Source: Chitinophagaceae bacterium
GTDB taxonomy: Bacteria > Bacteroidota > Bacteroidia > Chitinophagales > Chitinophagaceae
Reading direction: 5' to 3'
Assembly (NCBI GenBank): GCA_027489035.1
Contig: JAIYAN010000002.1
Coordinates: forward strand, 32,363-96,362
Length of the DNA: 64,000 nt
Positions 44,021-52,696 of the stretch are shown piece after piece. A model generated the notes under the pieces. It was not told the origin of the DNA. It was given only the letters and a program-made list of their open reading frames with translations, and ran no database searches. Numbering within the stretch: the first letter of the stretch is position 1; each line of letters starts with the position of its first letter. A program made the translations under genes and the position numbers.

Positions 44021-44293
44021 TAAGTCTAAGAGATAAACATTCAATTTGAGATTTAAACGCTAAGGTTTTAAAAATAAAAATTAAGCCCATAAGATTCGAC
44101 TCAAACGATTTAGCAATTTAAATAAAAACTATTTGTAATAAAATTTGAAAAGAAAATCAATCATTTTGAATTTTTAATTTTGAATTTTACCTTGATAATT
44201 AATACATGAAATACCCATAAGAGAAAGCCACTTATCAGTATTGGATGAGTATAAAGGGTATAACATGTGACCAAAATCAAACTATATGAACAC

Positions 44294-45406
44294 ATGAAAG
44301 TAATTTTTACCATAGATAGTTTACAACAGGGTGGGGCAGAACAAAGTTTGGCACATATTATTGCTCATTTTTCTCCATCAACAGAAATTACAGTTGTATA
44401 TTTTAAAAAGAAAGAAGATTTATTGCCTCAATTTGAAAATTTGAACTGCAAATTAATTTCTGTTAATTTAAAAGGCAAATTCACTTGGTTTAAAGGTGTC
44501 AGTAAATTAAAAAGTATCATTCAAGAATTCAAGCCAGACATACTTGTGTCATGTTTATATCAAAGCAATATTATCAGCAGAATTACTTGCAAAATAACAG
44601 CAACAAAATTAGTTGGCACATTTGTAAGTGATAGTTATAGTAAAGAAAGATCCATTAGCTTTTCCAAAAAGCGAAAATTAGGCGCTTCATTTTTTTTATG
44701 GATAGATCGACTTACCTCAAAAATCCCTGTGGCATGGATTGCAAATTCGGAGAGTATAAAAAAATCGAATTGTAGTATTCTTGGCGTAGACCCAAATAAA
44801 GTAACGGTCATTTATAGAGGACGAAATGCTGAATTAATTCAACCATGGAAAAATCCACAAAAAGATGAAATATTTCGCTTTGCATTTGTAGGAAGAATGC
44901 TTCAAACAAAAGGATTAAAAGAACTAGTCACTGCGTTTGAAACATTGTCAAAATCCAATTCAAATGTACATCTCGATATATTTGGAGATGGACCTTACAA
45001 GAATACAATAATGAAACAGGTAGATTCAAGTAGTTGTAATAATAAAATCACTTTACACGGGAATATAGATAATGCCTGGAAAAATCTGTATCATTCAAAT
45101 TGTTTTGTTTTTCCTTCTTGGTATGAAGGATTTAGTGGCGCATTGGTAGAAGCCATGATGTTAGGAATTCCGATTATTGCTAGTGATATTTCTATGAATT
45201 TAGAAGCTGTGCAAAATGATTATTCGGCATTGGTTTATAAAGTTAGAGATGATGAAAAGCTTTTAGAAAAAATGAAATTTTGTATAAATCACTATTCCAA
45301 AATGATTGAAATGGGCGAAAATGCAAGATTTGTATCTATGGAAAAGTTTGAAATCAATAAAATTGCCCAACATTTTGAAACATTTTTAAAACAAAAAATT
45401 AATTAA
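44294..45406 (+). CDS. GT4 glycosyltransferase
   Basis: This 370-residue GT-B enzyme is set to start at 44294 (MKVIFTIDSLQQGGAEQSLA), the standard GT4 N-terminus with the GGAEQ glycine-rich loop; the frame extends nine codons upstream to a GTG. The donor half shows FRFAFVGRMLQTKGLKELVTAF, LDIFGDGPYKNTIM and SNCFVFPSWYEGFSGALVEAMMLGIPIIASD. The sugar is not predictable. The spacer upstream (44021-44293) has no recognisable gene, so a promoter may lie there. Confidence 0.9.
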   Translation: MKVIFTIDSLQQGGAEQSLAHIIAHFSPSTEITVVYFKKKEDLLPQFENLNCKLISVNLKGKFTWFKGVSKLKSIIQEFKPDILVSCLYQSNIISRITCKITATKLVGTFVSDSYSKERSISFSKKRKLGASFFLWIDRLTSKIPVAWIANSESIKKSNCSILGVDPNKVTVIYRGRNAELIQPWKNPQKDEIFRFAFVGRMLQTKGLKELVTAFETLSKSNSNVHLDIFGDGPYKNTIMKQVDSSSCNNKITLHGNIDNAWKNLYHSNCFVFPSWYEGFSGALVEAMMLGIPIIASDISMNLEAVQNDYSALVYKVRDDEKLLEKMKFCINHYSKMIEMGENARFVSMEKFEINKIAQHFETFLKQKIN

Positions 45407-45465
45407 GTTAGTTTTGTTCGATAATAATATAGGTTTAAAATCATTCTAAGAACTACTATAAAGTC

Positions 45466-46158
45466 ATGATAAAAAAACAAATTGCAACATTCTTAAAAGT
45501 TTACTTTCCAAGTTTTATGTTTTCTCATAAATATTATGCTCAGGATGGAGAAGATGTAATTTTAAATGCTTACTACAAGTACAAAAAAAGAAACCACAAA
45601 GGTTTCTATATTGATGTTGGTGCACATCATCCGTTTCGTTTTTCTAATACAGCATTGTTTTATAAAAAAGGTTGGCGTGGAATAAATATCGAACCAACCC
45701 CGCATTTGTTTGCTGCTTTTTTGAAATATCGTAAAAAAGATATCAATTTAAATATTGCCATTTCTGATACAAATGATACACTAACTTTTTTTGAGTTTAA
45801 TGAATCCGCGCTAAATAGCTTTGATGAAAAACTCTCATTAGAAAGAGAAAGTAACCCTAGTTATAAAATTATAAACCGCAGACAAATTCAAGTTTACAAA
45901 CTTGCAGATATTTTAGATAAATACTTGCCTCAAAATCAAGAAATAGATTTTTTAACGATAGATGTTGAAGGGCATGATATGAATATTCTTCATTCAAACA
46001 ATTGGGAAAAATATCAACCCAAGTTTATTTTGATTGAAGCAGATCTTGATTTTAACCTTTTAAATGACAATGAGATTTATCGGTTTTTAACAGATAAAAA
46101 TTATATACTCGCCGCAAAAGCAAAAAGAACATTGTTGTTTAAATTAAATGAAGTTTAA
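45466..46158 (+). CDS. FkbM family SAM-dependent methyltransferase (2)
   Basis: This 230-residue second FkbM-type methyltransferase has QDGEDVILNAYY near the N-terminus, motif I FYIDVGAHHPFRFSNTALFY, the acidic loop GINIEPTPHLF, and the FkbM landmarks IDFLTIDVEGHDMNILHSNNW and PKFILIEAD. It differs clearly from the copy at 37879 and belongs to the QDGED subgroup often encoded in O-antigen loci. It probably methylates a sugar hydroxyl of the exported glycan. It is followed 27 bp later by the MBOAT gene. Confidence 0.88.
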   Translation: MIKKQIATFLKVYFPSFMFSHKYYAQDGEDVILNAYYKYKKRNHKGFYIDVGAHHPFRFSNTALFYKKGWRGINIEPTPHLFAAFLKYRKKDINLNIAISDTNDTLTFFEFNESALNSFDEKLSLERESNPSYKIINRRQIQVYKLADILDKYLPQNQEIDFLTIDVEGHDMNILHSNNWEKYQPKFILIEADLDFNLLNDNEIYRFLTDKNYILAAKAKRTLLFKLNEV

Positions 46159-46185
46159 TTAATTAAGAACTTAGATAAAAAGAAA

Positions 46186-47616
46186 ATGCTATTTAACTCT
46201 TTTGAATTTTTATTGTTTCTACCGATTGTGTTTTTTTTGTACTGGTTTATTCTACAAAAAAAACTAAACGTTCAAAATATATTATTATTAGTTTCTAGTT
46301 ATTTCTTTTACGCTTGCTGGGATTATCGATTTTTATTCTTACTCCTATTTTCTACATTTTTAGATTATTTCACCGGCATAAAAATGGAAGAAAGTAGAAA
46401 TCAACGAATCAGAAAAATATGGTTGATTATAAGTGTAGGCATAAATCTCGGCTTTCTTGGAATATTTAAATACTATGATTTCTTTGCTACATCATTTGCA
46501 GGATTATTAATGAAATTTGGACTAAATGTTCATCCCACAACCTTAAACATTATCCTTCCCGTAGGTATATCATTTTATACTTTTCATGGTTTATCATATG
46601 TATTAGACATCTATTTTCAAAGAATTAAAGCAGAACGGAATTTTGTAGAATATGGCGTATTTGTAAGCTTTTTTCCATTATTGGTTGCAGGTCCTATAGA
46701 AAGGGCAACACATCTTTTACCTCAAATAAAAAAAGCGAGAACATTCAATTATGGACAGGCGGTTCAAGGCGCAAGACTAATACTTTGGGGATTGTTTAAA
46801 AAAGTTGTAATCGCAGATAATTGCGCCATGTTTGTTGACGCCGTATTCCCAGCTTATACCGATGCTTCCAATTCGCAGTTAATTCTAGCTATCGTATTAT
46901 TTTCATTTCAAATTTATGGTGATTTCTCTGGTTACTCAGATATGGCTACAGGTGTTGCAAAATTATTTGGTATTGAATTATTAAGAAATTTCAATTACCC
47001 TTATTTTTCAAGATCAATAGCGGAGTTTTGGAGACGTTGGCATATTTCATTATCGAGCTGGTTTAAAGATTATTTATACATTCCATTAGGCGGAAGCAGG
47101 GTGAGTAAAGGCAAACAGATCAGAAATACGTTTATTATTTTTCTGGTGAGTGGTTTTTGGCATGGGGCAAACTGGACATTTATTTTCTGGGGGTTTTTAC
47201 ATGCTTTATTTATAATTCCATCAATATTTTTTGCAACCAATAGGCAACACATGGCAACGGTTGCGGAAGGTAAATGGTTTCCAAGTGTTAAAGAACTTTT
47301 TCAAATGTTGATTACGTTTATCTTGAGTAGTTTTGCATGGATTTTCTTTAGATCTGAAAATATGGAAGAAGCCGTTGGAATCATCCGCTCGATTGGCAAT
47401 GGTCATGGTAAAATCGAACAACTTAGTTCCGCATATCCTATAGCTGCTGTATTAATCATGCTTTTAATGGAATGGCAAAGTAGACAATCTAGTATCCCTT
47501 TTTCACACATCAAAAACAAGTGGATTAGATACATCACCTATTTGATTATTCTATTTTTAATTTTCATGATGGGCGCCTTTATAAATCCAAGAAGCTTTAT
47601 TTATTTTCAATTTTAA
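46186..47616 (+). CDS. MBOAT family membrane O-acyltransferase (cassette 2)
   Basis: This 476-residue polytopic O-acyltransferase of the AlgI/DltB branch is a paralogue of the gene at 26029. Shared landmarks include ILPVGISFYTFHGLSYVLDIY, FPLLVAGPIERATHLLPQI, FWRRWHISLSSWFKDYLYIP and the catalytic-His motif VSGFWHGANWTFIFWG. Its last base is the first base of the SGNH-like gene (TAATG overlap), so the two are translationally coupled. Its position at the end of the polysaccharide locus indicates O-acylation of the same glycan. Confidence 0.94.
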   Translation: MLFNSFEFLLFLPIVFFLYWFILQKKLNVQNILLLVSSYFFYACWDYRFLFLLLFSTFLDYFTGIKMEESRNQRIRKIWLIISVGINLGFLGIFKYYDFFATSFAGLLMKFGLNVHPTTLNIILPVGISFYTFHGLSYVLDIYFQRIKAERNFVEYGVFVSFFPLLVAGPIERATHLLPQIKKARTFNYGQAVQGARLILWGLFKKVVIADNCAMFVDAVFPAYTDASNSQLILAIVLFSFQIYGDFSGYSDMATGVAKLFGIELLRNFNYPYFSRSIAEFWRRWHISLSSWFKDYLYIPLGGSRVSKGKQIRNTFIIFLVSGFWHGANWTFIFWGFLHALFIIPSIFFATNRQHMATVAEGKWFPSVKELFQMLITFILSSFAWIFFRSENMEEAVGIIRSIGNGHGKIEQLSSAYPIAAVLIMLLMEWQSRQSSIPFSHIKNKWIRYITYLIILFLIFMMGAFINPRSFIYFQF

Positions 47617-48587
47617 TGAAAAAATTTCTATCATATATCGCCATATTTTTCGCCGTTGCAGCTTTGTTGTTGTTTATTTATGGACAATTTTGCGAAAAGT
47701 TCTTTTTAGAAAGAAAATATTTTCCAAATGAAAGCAGAAGGGCTTGGGCAATGAAACAATTTAACGGGCAATATGATTATGCCGTTTTAGGTTCGAGTAG
47801 AGCAGAAGGCGCATTTGATATGAAATTACTAGATTCATTAAGTCGAAAAAATGGCATCAATATTTCTTCTAATGGCTCTGGATTTGTAGATAATTTTTTA
47901 GTGTTTCATAAATTTTTAGAAAATAAAAACGCCATAAAAACGCTTTATCTTCAAGTGGATAATTATTCATTAGATCCAGAAGGGAATTTCAGTAACGCAT
48001 TTCACGTTTTCAATTTCCTGCCTTTTTGGAAAGACGCTGTTTATCGAAATGCAATAACTCATTATCTTCCTCAAAAAGATAAAGTATTGTTCAAATACCT
48101 CCCTTGGATGAGGTTTTATGTGTACAATAAATATTTCTCACCACTTGAAGTATCAAGAAGAATATTTTTGAGTAGAAAAAAAGAAAAAAAACGTGCTGAT
48201 CAGTTGCTCATTTCAAGTACAATAAAACCAGAAAAAGTAGGGGATAGCAGCCGTTTCTTTTTCAAAAATAATTCTGATCGATTTAGCGTAAATCAATTTG
48301 ATGTTGAATACATGGAGAAGATATTTTCACTAGCTAAAGAAAATAATATTGATGTTGTTTGTTTTACAGCGCCAGATTTTTCTGCTCAAAAATTGCGTTT
48401 TTCAAATTATACTGAAACAGAAAAACTGCTTTTTAATATCCTAAATAAAAATAAAATAAATTACTACCCATCGAATTTTACAGATGCAGAAAGTAGCGAT
48501 TTGATTTATTTTAAAGATCCTGAACACTTAAATCGTTATGGGGTTAGATTGCACACAATTAGATTTGCACAATTAATTTCAAAATAA
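47616..48587 (+). CDS. Membrane-anchored SGNH-like protein paired with MBOAT (cassette 2)
   Basis: This 323-residue protein has an N-terminal signal anchor (KKFLSYIAIFFAVAALLLFIYG) and a periplasmic domain carrying AVLGSSRAEGAFDMKLL (candidate nucleophile Ser) and FKDPEHLNRYGVRLH near the C-terminus (Asp-x-x-His-like). It is the partner of the MBOAT upstream and has the same plan as the gene at 25114, though overall sequence identity looks low. It probably completes acyl transfer to the glycan in the periplasm. The thioesterase gene starts 3 bp later. Confidence 0.76.
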   Translation: MKKFLSYIAIFFAVAALLLFIYGQFCEKFFLERKYFPNESRRAWAMKQFNGQYDYAVLGSSRAEGAFDMKLLDSLSRKNGINISSNGSGFVDNFLVFHKFLENKNAIKTLYLQVDNYSLDPEGNFSNAFHVFNFLPFWKDAVYRNAITHYLPQKDKVLFKYLPWMRFYVYNKYFSPLEVSRRIFLSRKKEKKRADQLLISSTIKPEKVGDSSRFFFKNNSDRFSVNQFDVEYMEKIFSLAKENNIDVVCFTAPDFSAQKLRFSNYTETEKLLFNILNKNKINYYPSNFTDAESSDLIYFKDPEHLNRYGVRLHTIRFAQLISK

Positions 48588-48590
48588 TCA

Positions 48591-49001
48591 ATGTACGTAT
48601 CAGAAACTCAAATCCGAATCCATTATGCACTTACAGATCAAATGGGTGTTGTATATCATGGTCATTTTGCACAACTTTACGAAATTGGTAGAACAGAATC
48701 CATACGACAACTCGGATTTGCATATAAAGATATCGAAGCGCTTGGTATTATCATGCCTGTAGTAAATCTTCAAATAAAATTCTTTCAACCTGCTAAATAC
48801 GATGATTTGGTTACGGTAAAAACAATACTGAAAGAATTGCCACAAAACCATAAGATTATTTATTACGGTGAAATTTATAATGAGAATAGTGACTTGCTCA
48901 GCACCGCAGAAATTACCATGTATTTCATGAATGCCAGAGAAATGACTAGAGCCATCATGCCAGAAGAATTAATAAGTAAATTGAAAGGGTACTTCGAGTA
49001 A
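48591..49001 (+). CDS. Acyl-CoA thioesterase (YbgC/4HBT hot-dog fold)
   Basis: This 136-residue hot-dog-fold thioesterase has the 4-hydroxybenzoyl-CoA-thioesterase signature TDQMGVVYHGHFAQLYEIGRTE, with the catalytic Asp in TDQMG. It hydrolyses acyl-CoA or acyl-ACP; in Gram-negatives YbgC-type enzymes associate with envelope lipid metabolism. It starts 3 bp after the SGNH-like gene, so it may be the last gene of the polysaccharide operon. It is convergent with the DoxX gene, with a 2 bp gap. Confidence 0.88.
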   Translation: MYVSETQIRIHYALTDQMGVVYHGHFAQLYEIGRTESIRQLGFAYKDIEALGIIMPVVNLQIKFFQPAKYDDLVTVKTILKELPQNHKIIYYGEIYNENSDLLSTAEITMYFMNAREMTRAIMPEELISKLKGYFE

Positions 49002-49003
49002 AA

Positions 49004-49411
49004 TTATTTTCCAGCTAAGCCATCGACACTTATTTTACCAGGCCCTAATAATAACAAAACTATATAAGCGCTCAAGTATAATGTGGCAGAAGAACCATCT
49101 CCAAATACATCACCATCATGTGCTTTAAATAAAGCAACTGCCATACAAATAATTAAAGCCACAACGGTTAATCTTGTGAATAACCCTATTGAAATAAAAA
49201 GTGCGCAAAAGAATTCTGCGAATATTACCAGCAACAATGAAAACGTGCTGCCCATACCCATGAAATTCATAAATTCAGCTTTCTTTTCTGAAAAATGAAT
49301 TAGCTTGTTGTATCCATGAGACATCATTAAAATGCCAAAAACCAAACGGTGCAAAAGCATTGCAATATTAAAAGCTGCAGTAGAATAATGTGTTGATAAT
49401 AACTTTTTCAT
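49004..49411 (-). CDS. DoxX family membrane protein
   Basis: This 135-residue membrane protein of the DoxX family has four hydrophobic helices (about residues 14-34, 52-75, 80-97, 106-124) and the typical RLVFGILMMSHGYNKLIHF segment in the first helix. The function in bacteria is uncertain; membrane redox or quinone-linked roles have been proposed for relatives. It is divergent from the TPR operon and convergent with the thioesterase gene. Confidence 0.87.
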   Translation of the reverse strand: MKKLLSTHYSTAAFNIAMLLHRLVFGILMMSHGYNKLIHFSEKKAEFMNFMGMGSTFSLLLVIFAEFFCALFISIGLFTRLTVVALIICMAVALFKAHDGDVFGDGSSATLYLSAYIVLLLLGPGKISVDGLAGK

Positions 49412-49519
49412 TTTTGTAAATTTTATCTTTAGTAAATGTAATTATAATTTTCATTTTTCTTTTACAATTGTTTTAACAAGGAATAAAATTTTGTTTCGTT
49501 TTTTTACAACTAAATAAAA

Positions 49520-49550
49520 TGTGTAACCTTTTTTACCTTACTTATCTTTG
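49520..49550 (+). promoter_or_regulatory. Promoter for the TPR/outer-membrane operon
   Basis: TGTG at 49520-49523 (one base off TTTG), a 19-base spacer, and an exact TAnnTTTG box TATCTTTG at 49543-49550. The predicted transcription start near 49557 leaves a leader of about 43 bases before the ATG of the TPR gene. Confidence 0.55.
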
Positions 49551-49599
49551 ATTGCATTTTCCACATTAACTTTAACCCAAATCTGAAATCATTACCAAT

Positions 49600-52500
49600 A
49601 TGACTTTAAAAAAAATTATCGGGGTTTTAATATTTAATTTTTCTTTTTATATCTCATTTGCTCAACCTACGCATGCCTACACGGATATCGAAAAACAATT
49701 CAAATCTGCCGAAGATTTAATTCAAAACAAACAATACGCACTTGCGTTCCCAATTGTAAAATCGTTGAAGTTGGATTTTCCAGATTATACAAAATCAAAT
49801 CACAACTATTTAAACGATGACATCAATTTCTTTTACATCCTCTGTGAGTTAAAATTGATGCAAACGATTGGAGTAGATCATGCCATTAATTTTATACAAA
49901 CAATAAACAATCAACCTCGCCGTGAACAGCTTTGTTTTCATTTAGCACATTATTATTTTTTACAAAAAGATTTTGCAAATGCTATCGAATATTTCAACAA
50001 AGCTTCAGTTTATCATTTATCTAATGATGAAATTGCAGATGCTAAATTTGAGAAAGCTTATGCTTTATTTCATGAAAAAAAGTTTGAAGATGCCAAGCCT
50101 TTATTTAACGAGATACATCAATTAAAAAAGAACAAATATTACACAGCTGCAAATTACTATTACGGATTCATTTCTTTTTACAATCAAGATTATACTGAAG
50201 CCCTAATATCTTTCAGAACCATCGAAACAGATCCAGAATACAATCCTGTTGTTCCATATTATGTTGCTGAAATTTTGTATACCCAAGATGATAAAGCAAA
50301 TGCTTTGATTTATGTGGATAGTGTACTTGCTCAAAATGGCGGATCGTTTTACAAAAAAGAACTTGAACTCATCAACGCACAACTTTATTTCGAAAAACAA
50401 CAATACAAACAAGCATTGCCATTATTTGCAACATATGCCGATAGAAATGAAAAAGTATCTAAAGAAGTGATGTATCAGTTGAGTTTTTGCTATTATAAAA
50501 ACAATGATTTTTCAAAAGCCATTGATGGGTTTAAACAATTGAGCAATGAGAAAGACTCTATGGGGCAAAATAGTATGTATATACTTGGCGAGCTTTATTT
50601 AAAAGCAAATGACAAAGCCAATGCAAGAACAGCTTTTCAATTTTGTGCTGGAAATAATAGCGATGTTGTTCAACAAAGAATTTCCAGATTAAATTATGCA
50701 AAACTTTCTTATGATTTGGGATATCAGGACATTGCATTATTAGAAACAAAAAGCTATATTAAAGATTATGCTTCCACAAAAGATCTAGCAAGTGCCGAAC
50801 CATTTGCGCACGTTGCTGAAGCAAAAGAATTGCTGATTAGTTTATTGGCCAATACCAATGATTATGATGAAGGGCTTGAAGTTTATCAATCGCTTAACCA
50901 AGCTACGCCTACCACACAGAAAGCTTATGCTAGATTATTATATGGCAAATCTATTCAGTTGATTAATGAGCAGAAATTAAGTGAAGCATTAGAATATCTG
51001 AATCGAATCTTAAAAATAACTGTTGCTACAAACGTAATCCCATATGCCAATTTTTGGATTGGCGAGCTTTCTTATCGACTTCGCAAATATGACGATGCTG
51101 TGAAATTCATTACCCAATTTATAAACAGCAATTTGCCTGCACAAGGAGAAGCGAATATTTATAATGCCAATTATACTTTAGGCTATGCATGGTTTCAAAA
51201 AGAGCAATTTAAAAATGCGCTTTCTTATTTTGAACCGATTGCCAATGGTGCAAAAGCCAATGCAACCTCGATTGAACAAGATGCATCCGTTAGAATTGCG
51301 GATTGCTATTTTATGCTAAAAGATTATTCGAAAGCAGCAAGTTTATACCAATCTGTAATTGACAAAAAATATACACAAACAGATTATGCTTTATATCAAA
51401 ATGCAATGATTACGGGTGTAAAAAATAACACCGAAAAAATAAAATCGTTAACCGCATTAGTGAAACTATATCCTTCTAGTACATTGGCATTAGATGCTCA
51501 ATTAGAAATAGCTCAAACCTATATTGCGGATGAAAAATATATGGAAGCGGTTCCTTTTTTAAATAACATTATAAATTCAAAAGAGGATGAATCGTTAAAA
51601 CCAAGAGCATATTTAAAATTAGGTGTGGCTTATTATAACAATAACGACAATAAAAATGCATTGGTGGCTTACAAAAAACTTGTAAAACAATATCCACAAT
51701 CCTCAGAATCTGAAGAAGCATTTAGCATCATAAAAGACATTTATGTTGAAGAAGGAAATCCAGACCAATACCTTGAGTTGATGCGTGAAAATGGAATTAC
51801 GGTAAATGTATCCGAAGCTGATTCTTTGAGCTATACTGCTGCATTAAATAAATACAATAATAATGATTGTAATGGTGCTATTAAAAGTTTTGACAATTAT
51901 CTTTCAAAATATGCTGATGGAGGTTTTTCCATTGAAGCAGCATATTACAAAGGCATTTGTTTGCAAAAACAAAAAGATATAGCTGGTGCCATTTCAGCTT
52001 ATGAATTAGTTTATAAAAAAGGATTAAGTAAGTTTTATGATAATGCCACAATCGAATTGGCTAGGTTATATTATTTTGAAAATAAAGATTATAATAAATC
52101 TAAATTATACTTCGAAGCGTTACAAAACAACAGTAGCAATCCAGAAATGAAACTTGATGCATTACGTGGTTTAGTTCGTTGTTATTATCAATTAAAAGAT
52201 TATTCAACTGCAAATGCTGCTTCAAAAGAATTGTTGTCTTTAAAAGGAATTAGTGCCGATGATAAAGCCATTGCTCAATTGGTATTGGCCAAATCTTTAC
52301 AAGCTACAAATCAAACGGATAAAGCGATAGAAGCATATAAAATAGTGGTAACATTAAACAAAGCCTCTTGGGGAGCAGAAGCACGTTACGAATTGGCTGC
52401 AGTATATTTAGCCGCCGACAATTTAAATTTAGCAGAAAAATATGCAATGCTTGTAATTAAAGAAACCGGATCTTATGACGAATGGGTAACGAAATCGTAT

Positions 52501-52668
52501 ATTTTGTTGGGTGATATTTTTATGAAACAGAAAGATTATTTTAATGCAAAAGCAACTTTCGAAAGTGTTTCTAAAAACGCCGCAATAGAATCATTAAGAG
52601 CAGAAGCGTCTGATAAATTAAAGCAAGCCATTGCCGAAGAAAAAAAATCTTCTAAAATTGGAAATTAA
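49600..52668 (+). CDS. Exported tetratricopeptide-repeat protein
   Basis: This 1022-residue periplasmic protein has a signal peptide (MTLKKIIGVLIFNFSFYISFAQ) and helical TPR-like repeats over nearly the full length. Typical repeat cores include KDFANAIEYFNKASVYH, KFEDAKPLFNEIHQL, NDFSKAIDGFKQLSNE, KYDDAVKFITQFI, KDYSKAASLYQSVI and NQTDKAIEAYKIVV. TPR arrays serve as protein-protein scaffolds. The gene leads a unit with an outer-membrane barrel (29 bp downstream) and an HU-like membrane protein, so an envelope assembly role is likely but unproven. No type IX secretion domain is visible at the C-terminus. Confidence 0.88.
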   Translation: MTLKKIIGVLIFNFSFYISFAQPTHAYTDIEKQFKSAEDLIQNKQYALAFPIVKSLKLDFPDYTKSNHNYLNDDINFFYILCELKLMQTIGVDHAINFIQTINNQPRREQLCFHLAHYYFLQKDFANAIEYFNKASVYHLSNDEIADAKFEKAYALFHEKKFEDAKPLFNEIHQLKKNKYYTAANYYYGFISFYNQDYTEALISFRTIETDPEYNPVVPYYVAEILYTQDDKANALIYVDSVLAQNGGSFYKKELELINAQLYFEKQQYKQALPLFATYADRNEKVSKEVMYQLSFCYYKNNDFSKAIDGFKQLSNEKDSMGQNSMYILGELYLKANDKANARTAFQFCAGNNSDVVQQRISRLNYAKLSYDLGYQDIALLETKSYIKDYASTKDLASAEPFAHVAEAKELLISLLANTNDYDEGLEVYQSLNQATPTTQKAYARLLYGKSIQLINEQKLSEALEYLNRILKITVATNVIPYANFWIGELSYRLRKYDDAVKFITQFINSNLPAQGEANIYNANYTLGYAWFQKEQFKNALSYFEPIANGAKANATSIEQDASVRIADCYFMLKDYSKAASLYQSVIDKKYTQTDYALYQNAMITGVKNNTEKIKSLTALVKLYPSSTLALDAQLEIAQTYIADEKYMEAVPFLNNIINSKEDESLKPRAYLKLGVAYYNNNDNKNALVAYKKLVKQYPQSSESEEAFSIIKDIYVEEGNPDQYLELMRENGITVNVSEADSLSYTAALNKYNNNDCNGAIKSFDNYLSKYADGGFSIEAAYYKGICLQKQKDIAGAISAYELVYKKGLSKFYDNATIELARLYYFENKDYNKSKLYFEALQNNSSNPEMKLDALRGLVRCYYQLKDYSTANAASKELLSLKGISADDKAIAQLVLAKSLQATNQTDKAIEAYKIVVTLNKASWGAEARYELAAVYLAADNLNLAEKYAMLVIKETGSYDEWVTKSYILLGDIFMKQKDYFNAKATFESVSKNAAIESLRAEASDKLKQAIAEEKKSSKIGN

Positions 52669-52696
52669 TTAATTCGTACAAATAATAATATTACAA

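Noticed and set aside
44021..44293. Possible break between two separate polysaccharide operons
   Set aside because: The 273 bp gap could hold a promoter, but I see no terminator hairpin and no convincing promoter boxes, so a division cannot be supported.
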